A stretch of 64,000 nucleotides of DNA from Microbacterium sp. T32. Its GTDB lineage: Bacteria > Actinomycetota > Actinomycetes > Actinomycetales > Microbacteriaceae. Location of the stretch: positions 21,783 to 85,782 of the forward strand of contig NZ_LQQP01000011.1 of assembly GCF_001619615.1 (NCBI RefSeq), written 5' to 3'. The notes below the pieces were generated by a model. The model was not told the origin of the DNA, made no database searches, and worked only from the letters and a program-made list of their open reading frames with translations. This document shows, one piece after another, positions 9,654 through 17,804 of this stretch. The translations under genes and the position numbers were made by a program. The first letter of the stretch is position 1; each line of letters begins with the position of its first letter.

Positions 9654-9674
9654 GTGACCGGTCACACGAGGATA
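9654..9674 (-). promoter_or_regulatory. Autoregulatory promoter and operator of the lacI-type gene
   Basis: A perfect 12-base palindrome GTGACCGGTCAC (9654-9665) lies four bases after a minus-strand -10 hexamer TATCCT (9674-9669). The TGTGACC half-site matches the operator at 8486, which supports autorepression by the adjacent LacI-type protein. Confidence 0.65.
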
Positions 9675-9708
9675 GCCGACGCGCGCCCACTCGCCGGTTC
9701 GGGCCGGC

Positions 9709-11031
9709 TCAGGATGCCAGCAGGGCGCGGTAGAAGCGGATGCCGCGCAGCCACACCTCGACGCGGATCCGCTCGTCGGGGGCGTGCAGCGCGTCGCGCT
9801 CGGCCCGCGTCAGGTGGAACGGCGCGAACCGGTAGACGTGCTCGGTGAGGCCGGTGTAGAAGCGGCTGTCGCTCGCCCCGAGCTGCAGGTACGGCAGCGG
9901 GACAACGTCGTCCCCGAGCGTCTCCCCCACCGCCGCGGCGAGACGCCGCCATGCGGCGCCCTGCCACGGCGACACCGGGGACGGATCGCCGCCGTGGCGC
10001 AGCTCGATGTCGATGAGCGGGTCGGCGATCGCGCGGCGTAGGTGGATGGCGGCATCCGAGATCGTCTCGCCCGTCAGCAGCCGGACGTTGACCGTCGCGC
10101 GCGCCGCCGTCGCCAGGACGTTGTCGCCGGCGGAACCCTCGAGGCGCGTGACGACGGCGGTCGTGCGTACGAGCGCGTTGGTCTCGGGCCCGAGGAACGC
10201 GAAAGCCGCCGTGAGGAGCGGGCCCGTCAGCGCCGCGCGGCGGAACACGGTCCGCAGGGGCTCGGGTGCGTGCGCGGCCGCGGTTGCGAGCATGGCGCGC
10301 ACCGGGGGCACGAGCCGTCGGGGGAACGGATGCCGCTGCACCCGGCCGATCGCGCGAGCGAGGCGCGCGGTGGCGGGGAACGACGGTGGCGTCGAGGCGT
10401 GCCCGCCCGCCTCGCGTGCGATCAGGTCGAACGTCGCGCTGCCGCGCTCGGCCACGCCGATCATCGCCGTCGGTGCGGTGACGCCGGGCAGCGCTCCCTC
10501 CACGACCGCACCGCCCTCATCGAGGACGAGCGCCGGTCGGACGCCGCGCTCCGCGAGCAGCGCGGCCATCGCCTGAGCGCCTTCGCCGAGCGTCTCCTCG
10601 TCGTGGCCGAACGCGAGCCACACGTCGGTGCGTGGGACGACGCCCTCCGCCAGTGCTTCCTCGACCGCTTCGAGGATCGCCACGAGTGCGCCCTTGTCGT
10701 CGATCGCGCCGCGGGCGTAGATCGTGGCATCCGTCCCCTCCCCCTCGACCGCGGCCGCGAACGGGTCGCGCGTCCAGGGCTGGCCGGCGGTGTCGACGAC
10801 GTCCTGGTGCGCCAGGAGCAACAACGGCTCGGTCGGCGACTCCCCGCGCCACCGGTACAGCAGCGCGTGGCCCGCGACGATCTCGCGCTCGAGGTGGGCG
10901 TGCACCAGCGGGTAGAGCCGCTCGAGCGCCGCGCGGAACTCCTCGAACCGCGCGAAATCCGTGTCCGCGGAGTCGGCGTGCGACACGGTCGGGATGGCCA
11001 ACAGCTCGCGGAAGCGCTCGACGGGCGTCAT
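9709..11031 (-). CDS. M20-family metallopeptidase
   Basis: Zinc-dependent amidohydrolase/carboxypeptidase, 440 aa, probably cytoplasmic since no signal peptide is seen. Metal-site motifs in order: LLLAHQDVVD (His and following Asp), GAIDDKG (bridging Asp) and GHDEETLGEGA (catalytic Glu pair), then the lid domain and a C-terminal His segment. The family hydrolyses peptides, dipeptides or N-acyl amino acids; the exact substrate is not evident. A TAGGCT hexamer six bases before the ATG suggests a leaderless transcript, divergent from the oxidoreductase gene. Confidence 0.9.
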   Translation of the reverse strand: MTPVERFRELLAIPTVSHADSADTDFARFEEFRAALERLYPLVHAHLEREIVAGHALLYRWRGESPTEPLLLLAHQDVVDTAGQPWTRDPFAAAVEGEGTDATIYARGAIDDKGALVAILEAVEEALAEGVVPRTDVWLAFGHDEETLGEGAQAMAALLAERGVRPALVLDEGGAVVEGALPGVTAPTAMIGVAERGSATFDLIAREAGGHASTPPSFPATARLARAIGRVQRHPFPRRLVPPVRAMLATAAAHAPEPLRTVFRRAALTGPLLTAAFAFLGPETNALVRTTAVVTRLEGSAGDNVLATAARATVNVRLLTGETISDAAIHLRRAIADPLIDIELRHGGDPSPVSPWQGAAWRRLAAAVGETLGDDVVPLPYLQLGASDSRFYTGLTEHVYRFAPFHLTRAERDALHAPDERIRVEVWLRGIRFYRALLAS

Positions 11032-11044
11032 GACCCGAGCCTAC

Positions 11045-11116
11045 GCGGGCGGCGTTCGTGCTGCGCTCGGCGTCCGCCCGGCGCGAGGCGTCCGTCCTGC
11101 GCTCGGCGTCCGCCGG
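11045..11116. repeat. 18-bp tandem repeat, four degenerate units
   Basis: Units at 11045, 11063, 11081 and 11099 share the pattern GCGnnnGGCGTCCGnCCn. They fill the intergenic gap between divergent peptidase and oxidoreductase genes. In one frame they would encode a hexapeptide repeat (GVRPAL), but that frame lies upstream of the well-supported ATG at 11153. Confidence 0.7.
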
Positions 11117-11140
11117 CGACCGCGGGAGCGCACCCACCGA

Positions 11141-11146
11141 TACGGT
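11141..11146 (+). promoter_or_regulatory. -10 hexamer TACGGT of a leaderless promoter
   Basis: TACGGT, six bases (GGAGCC), then the ATG at 11153. It sits directly after the 18-bp tandem repeat. Confidence 0.5.
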
Positions 11147-11152
11147 GGAGCC

Positions 11153-12136
11153 ATGACCGGACTGCACTGGGGCATCCTCGCCACGGGCGGCATCGCGCAC
11201 GCCTTCACCTCCGACCTCCGCACCGCGGGCCTCGACGTCGCCGCCGTCGGCTCGCGCTCGATCGAGAGCGCGCGAGCGTTCGCCGATCAGTACGGCATCC
11301 CGCACGCGCACGGTTCCTACGAGGACCTCGTCGCCGATCCGGACGTCGACATCGTGTACATCGCCACGCCGCACCCGGCCCACGTCGACAACGCGCTGCT
11401 CGCCCTCGACCACGGCAAGCACGTGCTCGTCGAGAAGCCCTTCACGCTCAACGCCGAAGAGGCCGCGGCCATCCGCGACCGCGCGGCCGAGAAGGGGCTC
11501 CTCGCCATGGAGGCGATGTGGACGCGGTACCTGCCCCACATGGTGCGGATCCGCGAGATCCTCGCCGCCGGCACCCTCGGCGAGGTCCGCGTCGTTTCCG
11601 CGGACCACACCCAGAAGATCTCCACCGACCCGCAGCACCGCCTCAACGCCCTCGAGCTCGGCGGAGGGGCACTGCTCGACCTCGGCATCTACCCGGTGTC
11701 CTTCGCCGTCGACGTCCTCGGTCTGCCCGAGAGCATCACGGCCTCCGCCCGGCTCTCGGATGCCGGCAGTGACGCCGAGGTCGCGACGGTGTTCGTCCAC
11801 CCCGGTGGAGGCCTGTCGACCACCGTGTCCTCGTCGCGCGGCGCCGGCATGAACGTCGCGCAGATCGTCGGGACCGAGGCGCGGATCGAGATCGACCGTG
11901 TCTGGTACACCCCGACGACGTTCCGGGTCGTCGGCCCCGACGGCACGGTCGTCGAGGAGTTCGACGGGTCCGTCGACGGGCGCGGAATGCAGTTCCAGGC
12001 GTTGGCCGCCGAGCGCCTCGTCGCCGCGGGCGCGACCTCGAGCGACGTGTTGTCGATCGACGACACGGTCGCGATCATGGGCGTGCTCGACGAGGTCCGC
12101 CGACAGATCGGTGTGGTCTACCCCGGCGGTCGCTGA
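11153..12136 (+). CDS. Gfo/Idh/MocA-family oxidoreductase
   Basis: NAD(P)-dependent dehydrogenase of 327 aa. The N-terminal Rossmann fold opens with WGILATGGIAHAF, and the family hallmark HGKHVLVEKPF supplies the catalytic Lys. The C-terminal alpha/beta domain contains GGGALLDLGIYPVS. These enzymes oxidise sugars, inositols or trans-dihydrodiols. The ATG at 11153 is chosen because residues 1-64 of the longer frame come from the tandem repeat and do not resemble the family. Substrate unknown; the sugar importer nearby is a weak hint. Confidence 0.9.
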   Translation: MTGLHWGILATGGIAHAFTSDLRTAGLDVAAVGSRSIESARAFADQYGIPHAHGSYEDLVADPDVDIVYIATPHPAHVDNALLALDHGKHVLVEKPFTLNAEEAAAIRDRAAEKGLLAMEAMWTRYLPHMVRIREILAAGTLGEVRVVSADHTQKISTDPQHRLNALELGGGALLDLGIYPVSFAVDVLGLPESITASARLSDAGSDAEVATVFVHPGGGLSTTVSSSRGAGMNVAQIVGTEARIEIDRVWYTPTTFRVVGPDGTVVEEFDGSVDGRGMQFQALAAERLVAAGATSSDVLSIDDTVAIMGVLDEVRRQIGVVYPGGR

Positions 12137-12178
12137 GCGGGCTACCCGCCGCCCCGCCCCGCGGGAGAGACTGGGAGC

Positions 12179-13042
12179 ATGCCGGATCCTCAGAACGCCC
12201 GCGTCGCCGTCTACCTCGACTTCGACAACATCGTGATGTCCTGGTACGACCGCGTCCACGGTCGGAACTCGTACTCGCGCGACCGGCAGAAGATCGCCGA
12301 GAACCCGATCGACCCCGAGATCGCGGAGCGCTTGACGAAGGCCACGATCGACGTCGGCGCGATCATCGACTACGCGGCATCGTTCGGAACCCTCGTCCTC
12401 ACCCGCGCCTATGCGGACTGGTCTGCCCCGGTCAACGCCGAATACCGCTCGCAGCTCGTCGCGCGCGCCGTCGACCTGGTGCAGTTGTTTCCCGCCGCGG
12501 CATATGCGAAGAACGGCGCGGACATCCGCCTCGCCGTGGATGCCGTGGAGGACATGTTCCGCCTTCCCGACCTCTCCCACGTCGTCATCGTCGCGGGTGA
12601 CAGCGACTACGTCCCGCTCGCGCAGCGGTGCAAGCGCCTCGGACGCTACGTCGTCGGCATCGGCGTCGCGGGGTCGACGGCGAAGTCGCTGGCGTCCGCG
12701 TGCGACCGCTTCGACAACTATGACGCGCTGCCCGGCATCCCGAAGCTCGCCGACACGAAGAAGGATGCCGCGCCCACCCGCCCCCGTGCTCGCAAGCGCT
12801 CGCAGGATCCCGCGGTCAACCTTCTCGAACGCGCGATGCAGCTCGAGGGCGAGCGCGCGGACGGCGAGTGGCTGCACGCCTCCGCCGTGAAGGACCTCAT
12901 GAAGCGGCTCGACCCGTCGTTCAGCGAGAAGGCGCTCGGGTTCCGCAGCTTCTCGGACTTCCTGAAGGCGCAGACCGACCACGTCGAGGTCGACGAGGAC
13001 TCGAACATCGTGCAGGTGCGGCCGGTGTCGCGCGCGGCGTAA
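12179..13042 (+). CDS. NYN-domain ribonuclease-like protein with C-terminal OST-HTH/LOTUS-like domain
   Basis: 287 aa. The N-terminal PIN-like NYN domain has the expected acidic residues: VAVYLDFDNI near the start, NGADIRLAVDA in the middle and VIVAGDSDYVPL. A Lys/Arg-rich linker near residue 205 leads to a C-terminal winged-helix segment (EWLHASAVKDLMKRLDPSFSEKALGFRSFSDFLK) typical of OST-HTH modules. Such proteins are thought to bind and cleave RNA. The ATG follows GGGAG closely and also fits the leaderless spacing (GAGACT, six bases, ATG). RNA target unknown. Confidence 0.85.
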   Translation: MPDPQNARVAVYLDFDNIVMSWYDRVHGRNSYSRDRQKIAENPIDPEIAERLTKATIDVGAIIDYAASFGTLVLTRAYADWSAPVNAEYRSQLVARAVDLVQLFPAAAYAKNGADIRLAVDAVEDMFRLPDLSHVVIVAGDSDYVPLAQRCKRLGRYVVGIGVAGSTAKSLASACDRFDNYDALPGIPKLADTKKDAAPTRPRARKRSQDPAVNLLERAMQLEGERADGEWLHASAVKDLMKRLDPSFSEKALGFRSFSDFLKAQTDHVEVDEDSNIVQVRPVSRAA

Positions 13043-13055
13043 GCCCCACCCGGCG

Positions 13056-13115
13056 CTCGGCGTAACGGTTCAGCGCCGCTCGGCACTCGGCGTAACGGGT
13101 CAGCGCCGCTCGGCG
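13056..13115. repeat. 30-bp direct repeat, two units
   Basis: Units 13056-13085 and 13086-13115 begin CTCGGCGTAACGG and end CAGCGCCGCTCGGC; they differ at two positions. The second unit runs into the last codons and stop of the hydrolase-like gene. It shares the CTCGGCGT word with the 18-bp repeat at 11045. Confidence 0.8.
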
Positions 13116-13726
13116 CCCGGTGCCACGTGCGCGAGGACGCTGCCCCACACCGCCGACAGCGTCACGTGTCCGTTGATGGTGTCGAGGTCGTCGCCGTCGA
13201 TGACCTCGAGCCGCGCCTCGCGGATGCGACGGGCATACCACTCGCCGTCGTGCACGCCGGCCGGTCCGTCGCCGCCGACCACGATGAGGGTGTCGGCGAC
13301 GACGTCGTCGAGGAGCGGGGTGTGCAGGTCGCGGCTGAGCGGATCGGACGGACTCTCCACCCCCACGATCGCAAGCCGGTCGACCATGGACCCCATGACG
13401 GCAGCCAGGTGGATCGCGATCGGCCCCGCCGACCGCTCCCCCACGAGACCCACCGACGTTCCGGGAACCTCGCGTTCGAGGAGCCCGCGCAGAGCGTCGA
13501 GCGTCAGACCCGCGGGCGTCTGGCCACCGAACGCCGGCGGATCCTCCAGCTCCGGGGCATCCAGGCCCACCGCGACGATCCGCACGTCGAAGCCGGAGGT
13601 CACGCGGGTATCCGGATCGATGGTCGAGACGTCGCCCGTCCGCAGCACCACGACCGCGCGCGGGGCGCCCGGGGTCCCGAAGCTCCGGTATTCGAGTTCT
13701 CCGTCCAGCCAGGGCACGCGGCTCAT
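13100..13726 (-). CDS. Alpha/beta-hydrolase-like protein
   Basis: 208 aa. Pattern of strands and helices resembles an alpha/beta hydrolase: RAVVVLRTGDVS, VRIVAVGLD, VGLVGERSAGPIAIHLAAV (a degenerate nucleophile elbow, GERSAG) and NGHVTLSAVW with a possible catalytic His. It begins only four bases after the stop of the DNA ligase gene, so both lie in one operon. ATG 13726 is preferred to the upstream ATG at 13801, which lies inside the ligase gene. Catalytic function is uncertain. Confidence 0.75.
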   Translation of the reverse strand: MSRVPWLDGELEYRSFGTPGAPRAVVVLRTGDVSTIDPDTRVTSGFDVRIVAVGLDAPELEDPPAFGGQTPAGLTLDALRGLLEREVPGTSVGLVGERSAGPIAIHLAAVMGSMVDRLAIVGVESPSDPLSRDLHTPLLDDVVADTLIVVGGDGPAGVHDGEWYARRIREARLEVIDGDDLDTINGHVTLSAVWGSVLAHVAPGAERR

Positions 13727-13730
13727 CGGA

Positions 13731-15320
13731 TCATCCTTCCTCGGGCTCAGCGCCCTGCTCGTCCGACGCGGCACCCGCCTGCGCGGGAACCGTCCCCGCA
13801 CCGGGCAGCATCGCGCGGAGCGTGTCGATCGTGTCGGCCTCGGCGACGGGTTTGTCCGGCCGATACCCCTTCACCCGTGCGAAGCGCAGCGCCAGGCCAC
13901 CGGGATACCGGGTCGAGCGCTGGACCCCGTCGATCGCGATCTCGACGACGGTGTCGGGCACGACCCGGATGCCACCGGGAACACTGCCGATCTCCCGCTC
14001 GGCGAAGTGCGCCGTCTGCCACCGCAGCAGTTCGTCGGTGAGGCCCTTGAACGTCTTCCCGACCATGACGAAACCGCCGGGCTCACCGAAGGCGCCCTCG
14101 GGGTCGTGCGCGCCGAGGTGCAGGTTCGACAGCCACCCCGAGCGACGACCCGACCCGCGCTCCACTCCGAGCACGACGAGGTCGAAGGTGTGGACGGGCT
14201 TGACCTTCAGCCAGCTCTTGCCGCGTCGCCCCGCGGTATAGGCGGCATCCACGCCCTTCACCATGACGCCCTCATGTCCGGCTCGCAGGGCATCTCGCGC
14301 GAACTCCTCCGCCGCCACCGGGTCGTCGGTCACGATCGACGGGATCCGGAACTCGGGCGCGATCCGCTCGAGCTCCGCCCGGCGCACCGCGAGCGGCTCG
14401 TCGAGGAGATCCCTCCCGTCGACATGGAGGAGGTCGAAGAACCACGGCCGCAGCGCGATCTCGCGCGCCGTCTCCGCGCCGAAACGCGCCATCGTGTCCT
14501 GGAATGGCCGCGGCGCCCCGTCGTCGTCGAGCGACAGCGTCTCGCCGTCGAGGATCACGTCCGCCACCGGCAGCGCCCGCGCGACCTCCACGATCTCGGG
14601 CACTCGATGCGTCACGTCGGCGAGCGTGCGCGTGAACACCCGCACCTCGTCACCGTGACGGTGCACCTGGACGCGTGCCCCGTCGAGCTTGTACTCCACC
14701 GACGCGAGCCCCGCGACGCCGAGCGCCTCCGCCACCGACGCGGCGGTCGAGGCCAGCATCGGTTGCACGCCGCGCCCGACGACGAGACCGATGGATGCCA
14801 CTTCCTCCGCCGTTCCGCCCAGCGCCACCGCCGCGGTCTCGCCGAGGTCGCCGGAGAGCATGGCGGCACGGCGGACGAGCGTCCCGTCGCGATCGGAAGC
14901 TCGGGCGATGGCATCCAGAAGCACGCCCTCCAGCGCGCCCGTCCGCAGCTCGCCCGTCATGACGCGGACGAGGAGGTCCCACTCGTCGGCGGTGGCGCGG
15001 GCCGCGAGGTCGTCGAGCACCGCGATCCGCGCCGCGGCCGACCCGCTGCCGGAGATCTCGACGAGGCGCGAGAACGCCGCATCGACGTCGGCGACGGTCA
15101 GCGACGCGGACTCCGCGTGCACCCCGCCGCGGGCGGCGAGGGTGCGCCACCCGATCCCGAGACGCCCCTGACGCGGCGCGGCGGTGAGCAGACCCACGGC
15201 CGGCACGACCTCTTGCGGGGCGAGTCGGCCCAGCACGTCGGCGAGCGCGTCGACCTTCGCGAGCCGCGAGCGCGTGGCCGCCGCCGTCGCCAGCGCGACC
15301 TGCAGTTCACCGAGGAGCAT
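13731..15320 (-). CDS. ligB: ATP-dependent DNA ligase, LigB-like
   Basis: 529 aa ligase, close in layout to mycobacterial LigB. Order: N-terminal DNA-binding domain (residues 1-200), adenylation domain with motif I EYKLDGARVQ (nucleotide-accepting Lys near 211), motif III-like FFDLLHVDG, motif IV EGVMVKG and motif V KSWLKVKP, then an OB-fold. It seals nicks using ATP, unlike the essential NAD-dependent LigA, and probably serves repair. ATG 15320 is chosen; a CAGGAT hexamer six bases upstream fits a leaderless mRNA. A RecQ-like helicase is divergent. Confidence 0.93.
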   Translation of the reverse strand: MLLGELQVALATAAATRSRLAKVDALADVLGRLAPQEVVPAVGLLTAAPRQGRLGIGWRTLAARGGVHAESASLTVADVDAAFSRLVEISGSGSAAARIAVLDDLAARATADEWDLLVRVMTGELRTGALEGVLLDAIARASDRDGTLVRRAAMLSGDLGETAAVALGGTAEEVASIGLVVGRGVQPMLASTAASVAEALGVAGLASVEYKLDGARVQVHRHGDEVRVFTRTLADVTHRVPEIVEVARALPVADVILDGETLSLDDDGAPRPFQDTMARFGAETAREIALRPWFFDLLHVDGRDLLDEPLAVRRAELERIAPEFRIPSIVTDDPVAAEEFARDALRAGHEGVMVKGVDAAYTAGRRGKSWLKVKPVHTFDLVVLGVERGSGRRSGWLSNLHLGAHDPEGAFGEPGGFVMVGKTFKGLTDELLRWQTAHFAEREIGSVPGGIRVVPDTVVEIAIDGVQRSTRYPGGLALRFARVKGYRPDKPVAEADTIDTLRAMLPGAGTVPAQAGAASDEQGAEPEEG

Positions 15321-15588
15321 GGAGGCATCCTGGCATCCCCCTCCGACATCGCCGGTCGGCTTGCGCGCGGAGGTTACGGATGCCATCCCGAGAAACGCGA
15401 TCCCCACAGAGAAACGCCGCGGCAGCCCGTTTCCTGCCGCGAATCGCCTTTATCGCGACCGCAGGGCGGCGACCAACCCGCCGAACGTGACGTGCCGGCG
15501 CTGATCACACGGCGCCCCGCTCCGCAACCCCTGACGACCTCGGCGGTCGGTGGCGTGTGCTGGACTCCTCCCCCAGGAACGAGGTCCC
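15321..15588. other. Intergenic region between divergent ligB and recQ-like genes
   Basis: No gene recognised. It contains a short hairpin with arms CGCGGCAG (15418-15425) and CTGCCGCG (15434-15441). No motif clearly matching a LexA or other damage-response box was seen. Confidence 0.5.
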
Positions 15589-17232
15589 ATGAACGCTCCC
15601 GCCACCGCCGAACAGTCCGCCCGCACTGCCCGCGAGGCCTTCGGATGGGACGCGTTGCTGCCGGGGCAGGCCGAGGCGATCGACGCCGTGGTCGGCGGAC
15701 GCGACACGCTCGTCGTGTTCCCGACCGGCGCGGGCAAGTCGGCGGTGTACCAGATCGCGGGATGCGAACTGGGCGGGGTGACCGTCGTCATCTCGCCGCT
15801 GCTGGCCCTCCAGCGCGACCAGATCGCCTCGATCGACGCCGCCCCCGACGCGCCCGCCGCCGTCGCGCTGAACTCGCGCACGGGAGCGAGGGCGCGCACC
15901 GCGGCCTGGGCCGCGATCGAGAGCGGCGAACCGGTGTACGCCTTCCTCGCCCCGGAGCAGCTCGCGAATCCGGAGGTGTTCGAGCGTCTGAAGACGGCCG
16001 ACGTCCGGCTCGTCGTCGTGGACGAGGCGCACTGCGTGTCCGCGTGGGGCTTCGACTTCCGACCCGAGTACGCGCGGATCGGCGACGCCGTCGACGCGCT
16101 GGGGCGTCCTCCCGTGCTGGCCTTGACGGCCACGGCATCCGGTCCCGTCCGGGATGACATCGTCGCGAGCCTCGGGATGCGCGATCCTCACCTCGAGGTG
16201 CGCGGCATGGATCGCCCCGAGATCCACATGTCGGTCCGCCGCCACGAGCACGACGCCGACAAGCGCCGCGCCGTCGTGGAGGACGTGAGGGATGCCGACG
16301 GCCCGACACTCCTGTACGTGGCGACGCGCAAGGCGACCGAGGCGTATGCCGCGGAGCTCACCGAGCACGGGCGCCGGGCCGCGCCGTACCACGGCGGGAT
16401 GGCGCAGAAGCGGCGCGACGAGGTGCACGCGGCTTGGAGCGCCGGCGAGCTCGACGTCGTCGTGGCCACGTCGGCGTTCGGGATGGGCGTCGACAAGTCG
16501 GACGTGCGGTGGGTCATCCACGCCGACGTGACCGAGTCGCTCGACGCGTACGCCCAGGAGATCGGCCGGGCCGCGCGCGACGGACAGCCCGCGCGCGCCG
16601 TGCTGCACTACCGCGCCGAGGACTTCTCGTTGCGGTCGTTCTTCGCCGGCGGGCACAGCCGACGCGCCGACATCTCGGGCGTGTGGGACGCACTCGTGCA
16701 CCGGAACGTCCCGGTCCGCGCGAAGGACCTCGCCGAGGGGAGCGGGCGCTCGACCCGCGCGATCGGGCGAGTGCTGACGCAGCTCGTGGCGTGCGGACTG
16801 GCCGTGGCCGGCCCCGAGGGGATCTCCGCCGCGGCGAAGGTCTCCGCGGGCGATGCGGTCGCCGCGGTGCGCGAACGCGACGACGCCGAGGAGCGCGTGC
16901 GCGCGTCCCGCATCGAGATCATGCGCGGCTATGCCGAGACCGTCCACTGCCGACGGCGCGCGCTCCTCGAGTACTTCGGCGTCGAGGCGAGCGAGCACTG
17001 CGGCACCTGCGATCGCTGTGATGGTGCGGATGCCACTTCCCTCGCCGCCGTGGACGCCGAGCCCGACGACCTCCGCGTCGACTCGATCGTCGACCACCAC
17101 GAGTGGGGAACCGGAAGGGTGATGGCCGTCGAGGCCGACCGCCTGACGGTGTTCTTCGCCGATCACGGCTACAAGGTCCTGGCTCGCGCCGCGTTCGACC
17201 GCGGCATCCTGGAACTCGGCGACGCCGCGTAG
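15589..17232 (+). CDS. RecQ-like ATP-dependent DNA helicase
   Basis: 547 aa superfamily 2 helicase unwinding DNA 3' to 5'. Motif I FPTGAGKSAVYQ (Lys near 50), DEAH box VVDEAHCVSAWGFDFRPEY (near 145), motif III LTATAS, motif V SAFGMGVDKSDVRWVIH and motif VI QEIGRAARDG. The C-terminal part has a zinc-binding Cys set (CRRRALLEYF ... HCGTCDRC) and a winged helix; no HRDC domain is visible, so it is shorter than E. coli RecQ. Start ATG 15589 has ACGAGG before it. Likely cooperates in repair with the divergent ligase. Confidence 0.92.
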   Translation: MNAPATAEQSARTAREAFGWDALLPGQAEAIDAVVGGRDTLVVFPTGAGKSAVYQIAGCELGGVTVVISPLLALQRDQIASIDAAPDAPAAVALNSRTGARARTAAWAAIESGEPVYAFLAPEQLANPEVFERLKTADVRLVVVDEAHCVSAWGFDFRPEYARIGDAVDALGRPPVLALTATASGPVRDDIVASLGMRDPHLEVRGMDRPEIHMSVRRHEHDADKRRAVVEDVRDADGPTLLYVATRKATEAYAAELTEHGRRAAPYHGGMAQKRRDEVHAAWSAGELDVVVATSAFGMGVDKSDVRWVIHADVTESLDAYAQEIGRAARDGQPARAVLHYRAEDFSLRSFFAGGHSRRADISGVWDALVHRNVPVRAKDLAEGSGRSTRAIGRVLTQLVACGLAVAGPEGISAAAKVSAGDAVAAVRERDDAEERVRASRIEIMRGYAETVHCRRRALLEYFGVEASEHCGTCDRCDGADATSLAAVDAEPDDLRVDSIVDHHEWGTGRVMAVEADRLTVFFADHGYKVLARAAFDRGILELGDAA

Positions 17233-17272
17233 CGCCGCGTCGGCGGGCCGGGGAGGGCGGGGCCGCGAGGAC

Positions 17273-17336
17273 GGGGTGGCTTCGTGGCCCCGGGGCCATC
17301 TCCACCGCCCCGGGGCCACGCACGTCGCCCCACCCC
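17273..17336. terminator. Large bidirectional stem-loop after the recQ-like gene
   Basis: Inner arms of 13 bases (GTGGCCCCGGGGC and its complement, 17284-17296/17307-17319) and outer arms GGGGTGG/CCACCCC (17273/17330), between convergent helicase and DoxX genes. Confidence 0.7.
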
Positions 17337-17360
17337 GCAGTGGAGCGCACCGTGTCCCGG

Positions 17361-17765
17361 TCACTCCCGCGTCGACCACCACGCCCAGGCCACGAGCGGT
17401 GCCTGCAGGAACAGCCGCACGAAGCGCGCGCGATCGGTGCTCAGCCCCGGCGCGGAGCGACCGGTGCGCCACTGGTGAACGTTGCCGGGGAACACGGCGA
17501 CGAAGAACGCCGCGACGGCGGCCCCGATACGACGTCGCTCGCGCGGCAGCGCGACGAGTCCGGCCCCGAGGAGCACCTCAGCGGCCCCGGATGCCACGAC
17601 GATGGCGTCCTTGTCCGTGTGCAGCATCTTCGTCGCCCAGTCCGGGACGACGATGCGGTACCCGCGGCGACCCCACGTGACGTGGCTGATCCCCGCGGCG
17701 ACCAGCAGCAGGGCCAGCGCGCCGCGCGCGGCGGAACGGACCGGGGCACCTCGACGTCGTGGCAT
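17361..17765 (-). CDS. DoxX-family small membrane protein
   Basis: 134 aa integral membrane protein with four hydrophobic stretches (about residues 14-30, 55-75, 80-95 and 112-130). The segments AAGISHVTWG, AAEVLLGAGLVALP and FPGNVHQW are characteristic of DoxX/DoxD-like proteins. The molecular role is not established for most members. CAGACT six bases before the ATG fits the leaderless geometry common here. Confidence 0.8.
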   Translation of the reverse strand: MPRRRGAPVRSAARGALALLLVAAGISHVTWGRRGYRIVVPDWATKMLHTDKDAIVVASGAAEVLLGAGLVALPRERRRIGAAVAAFFVAVFPGNVHQWRTGRSAPGLSTDRARFVRLFLQAPLVAWAWWSTRE

Positions 17766-17804
17766 CCGGTCAGTCTGCCATCCGGTGACGCCCCCGGGGC
17801 TGCG

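Noticed and set aside
7078..9657. 859-aa plus-strand open frame opposite the chvE and lacI-type genes
   Set aside because: Its sequence is Arg/Val/Asp/Gly-rich low complexity with no domain, exactly antisense to two well-supported genes. In about 70% GC DNA such shadows are expected.
10961..11152. N-terminal extension of the Gfo/Idh/MocA protein with a GVRPAL hexapeptide repeat
   Set aside because: It derives from the intergenic 18-bp tandem repeat, lacks family similarity, and a leaderless promoter points to ATG 11153.
10517..12982. 821-aa minus-strand open frame opposite the oxidoreductase and NYN genes
   Set aside because: Antisense shadow; the opposing genes have clear family motifs and starts, this frame has none.
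11045..13115. Possible CRISPR array from tandem repeats
   Set aside because: Units are directly adjacent without unique spacers and are only 2-4 in number; no cas genes nearby.
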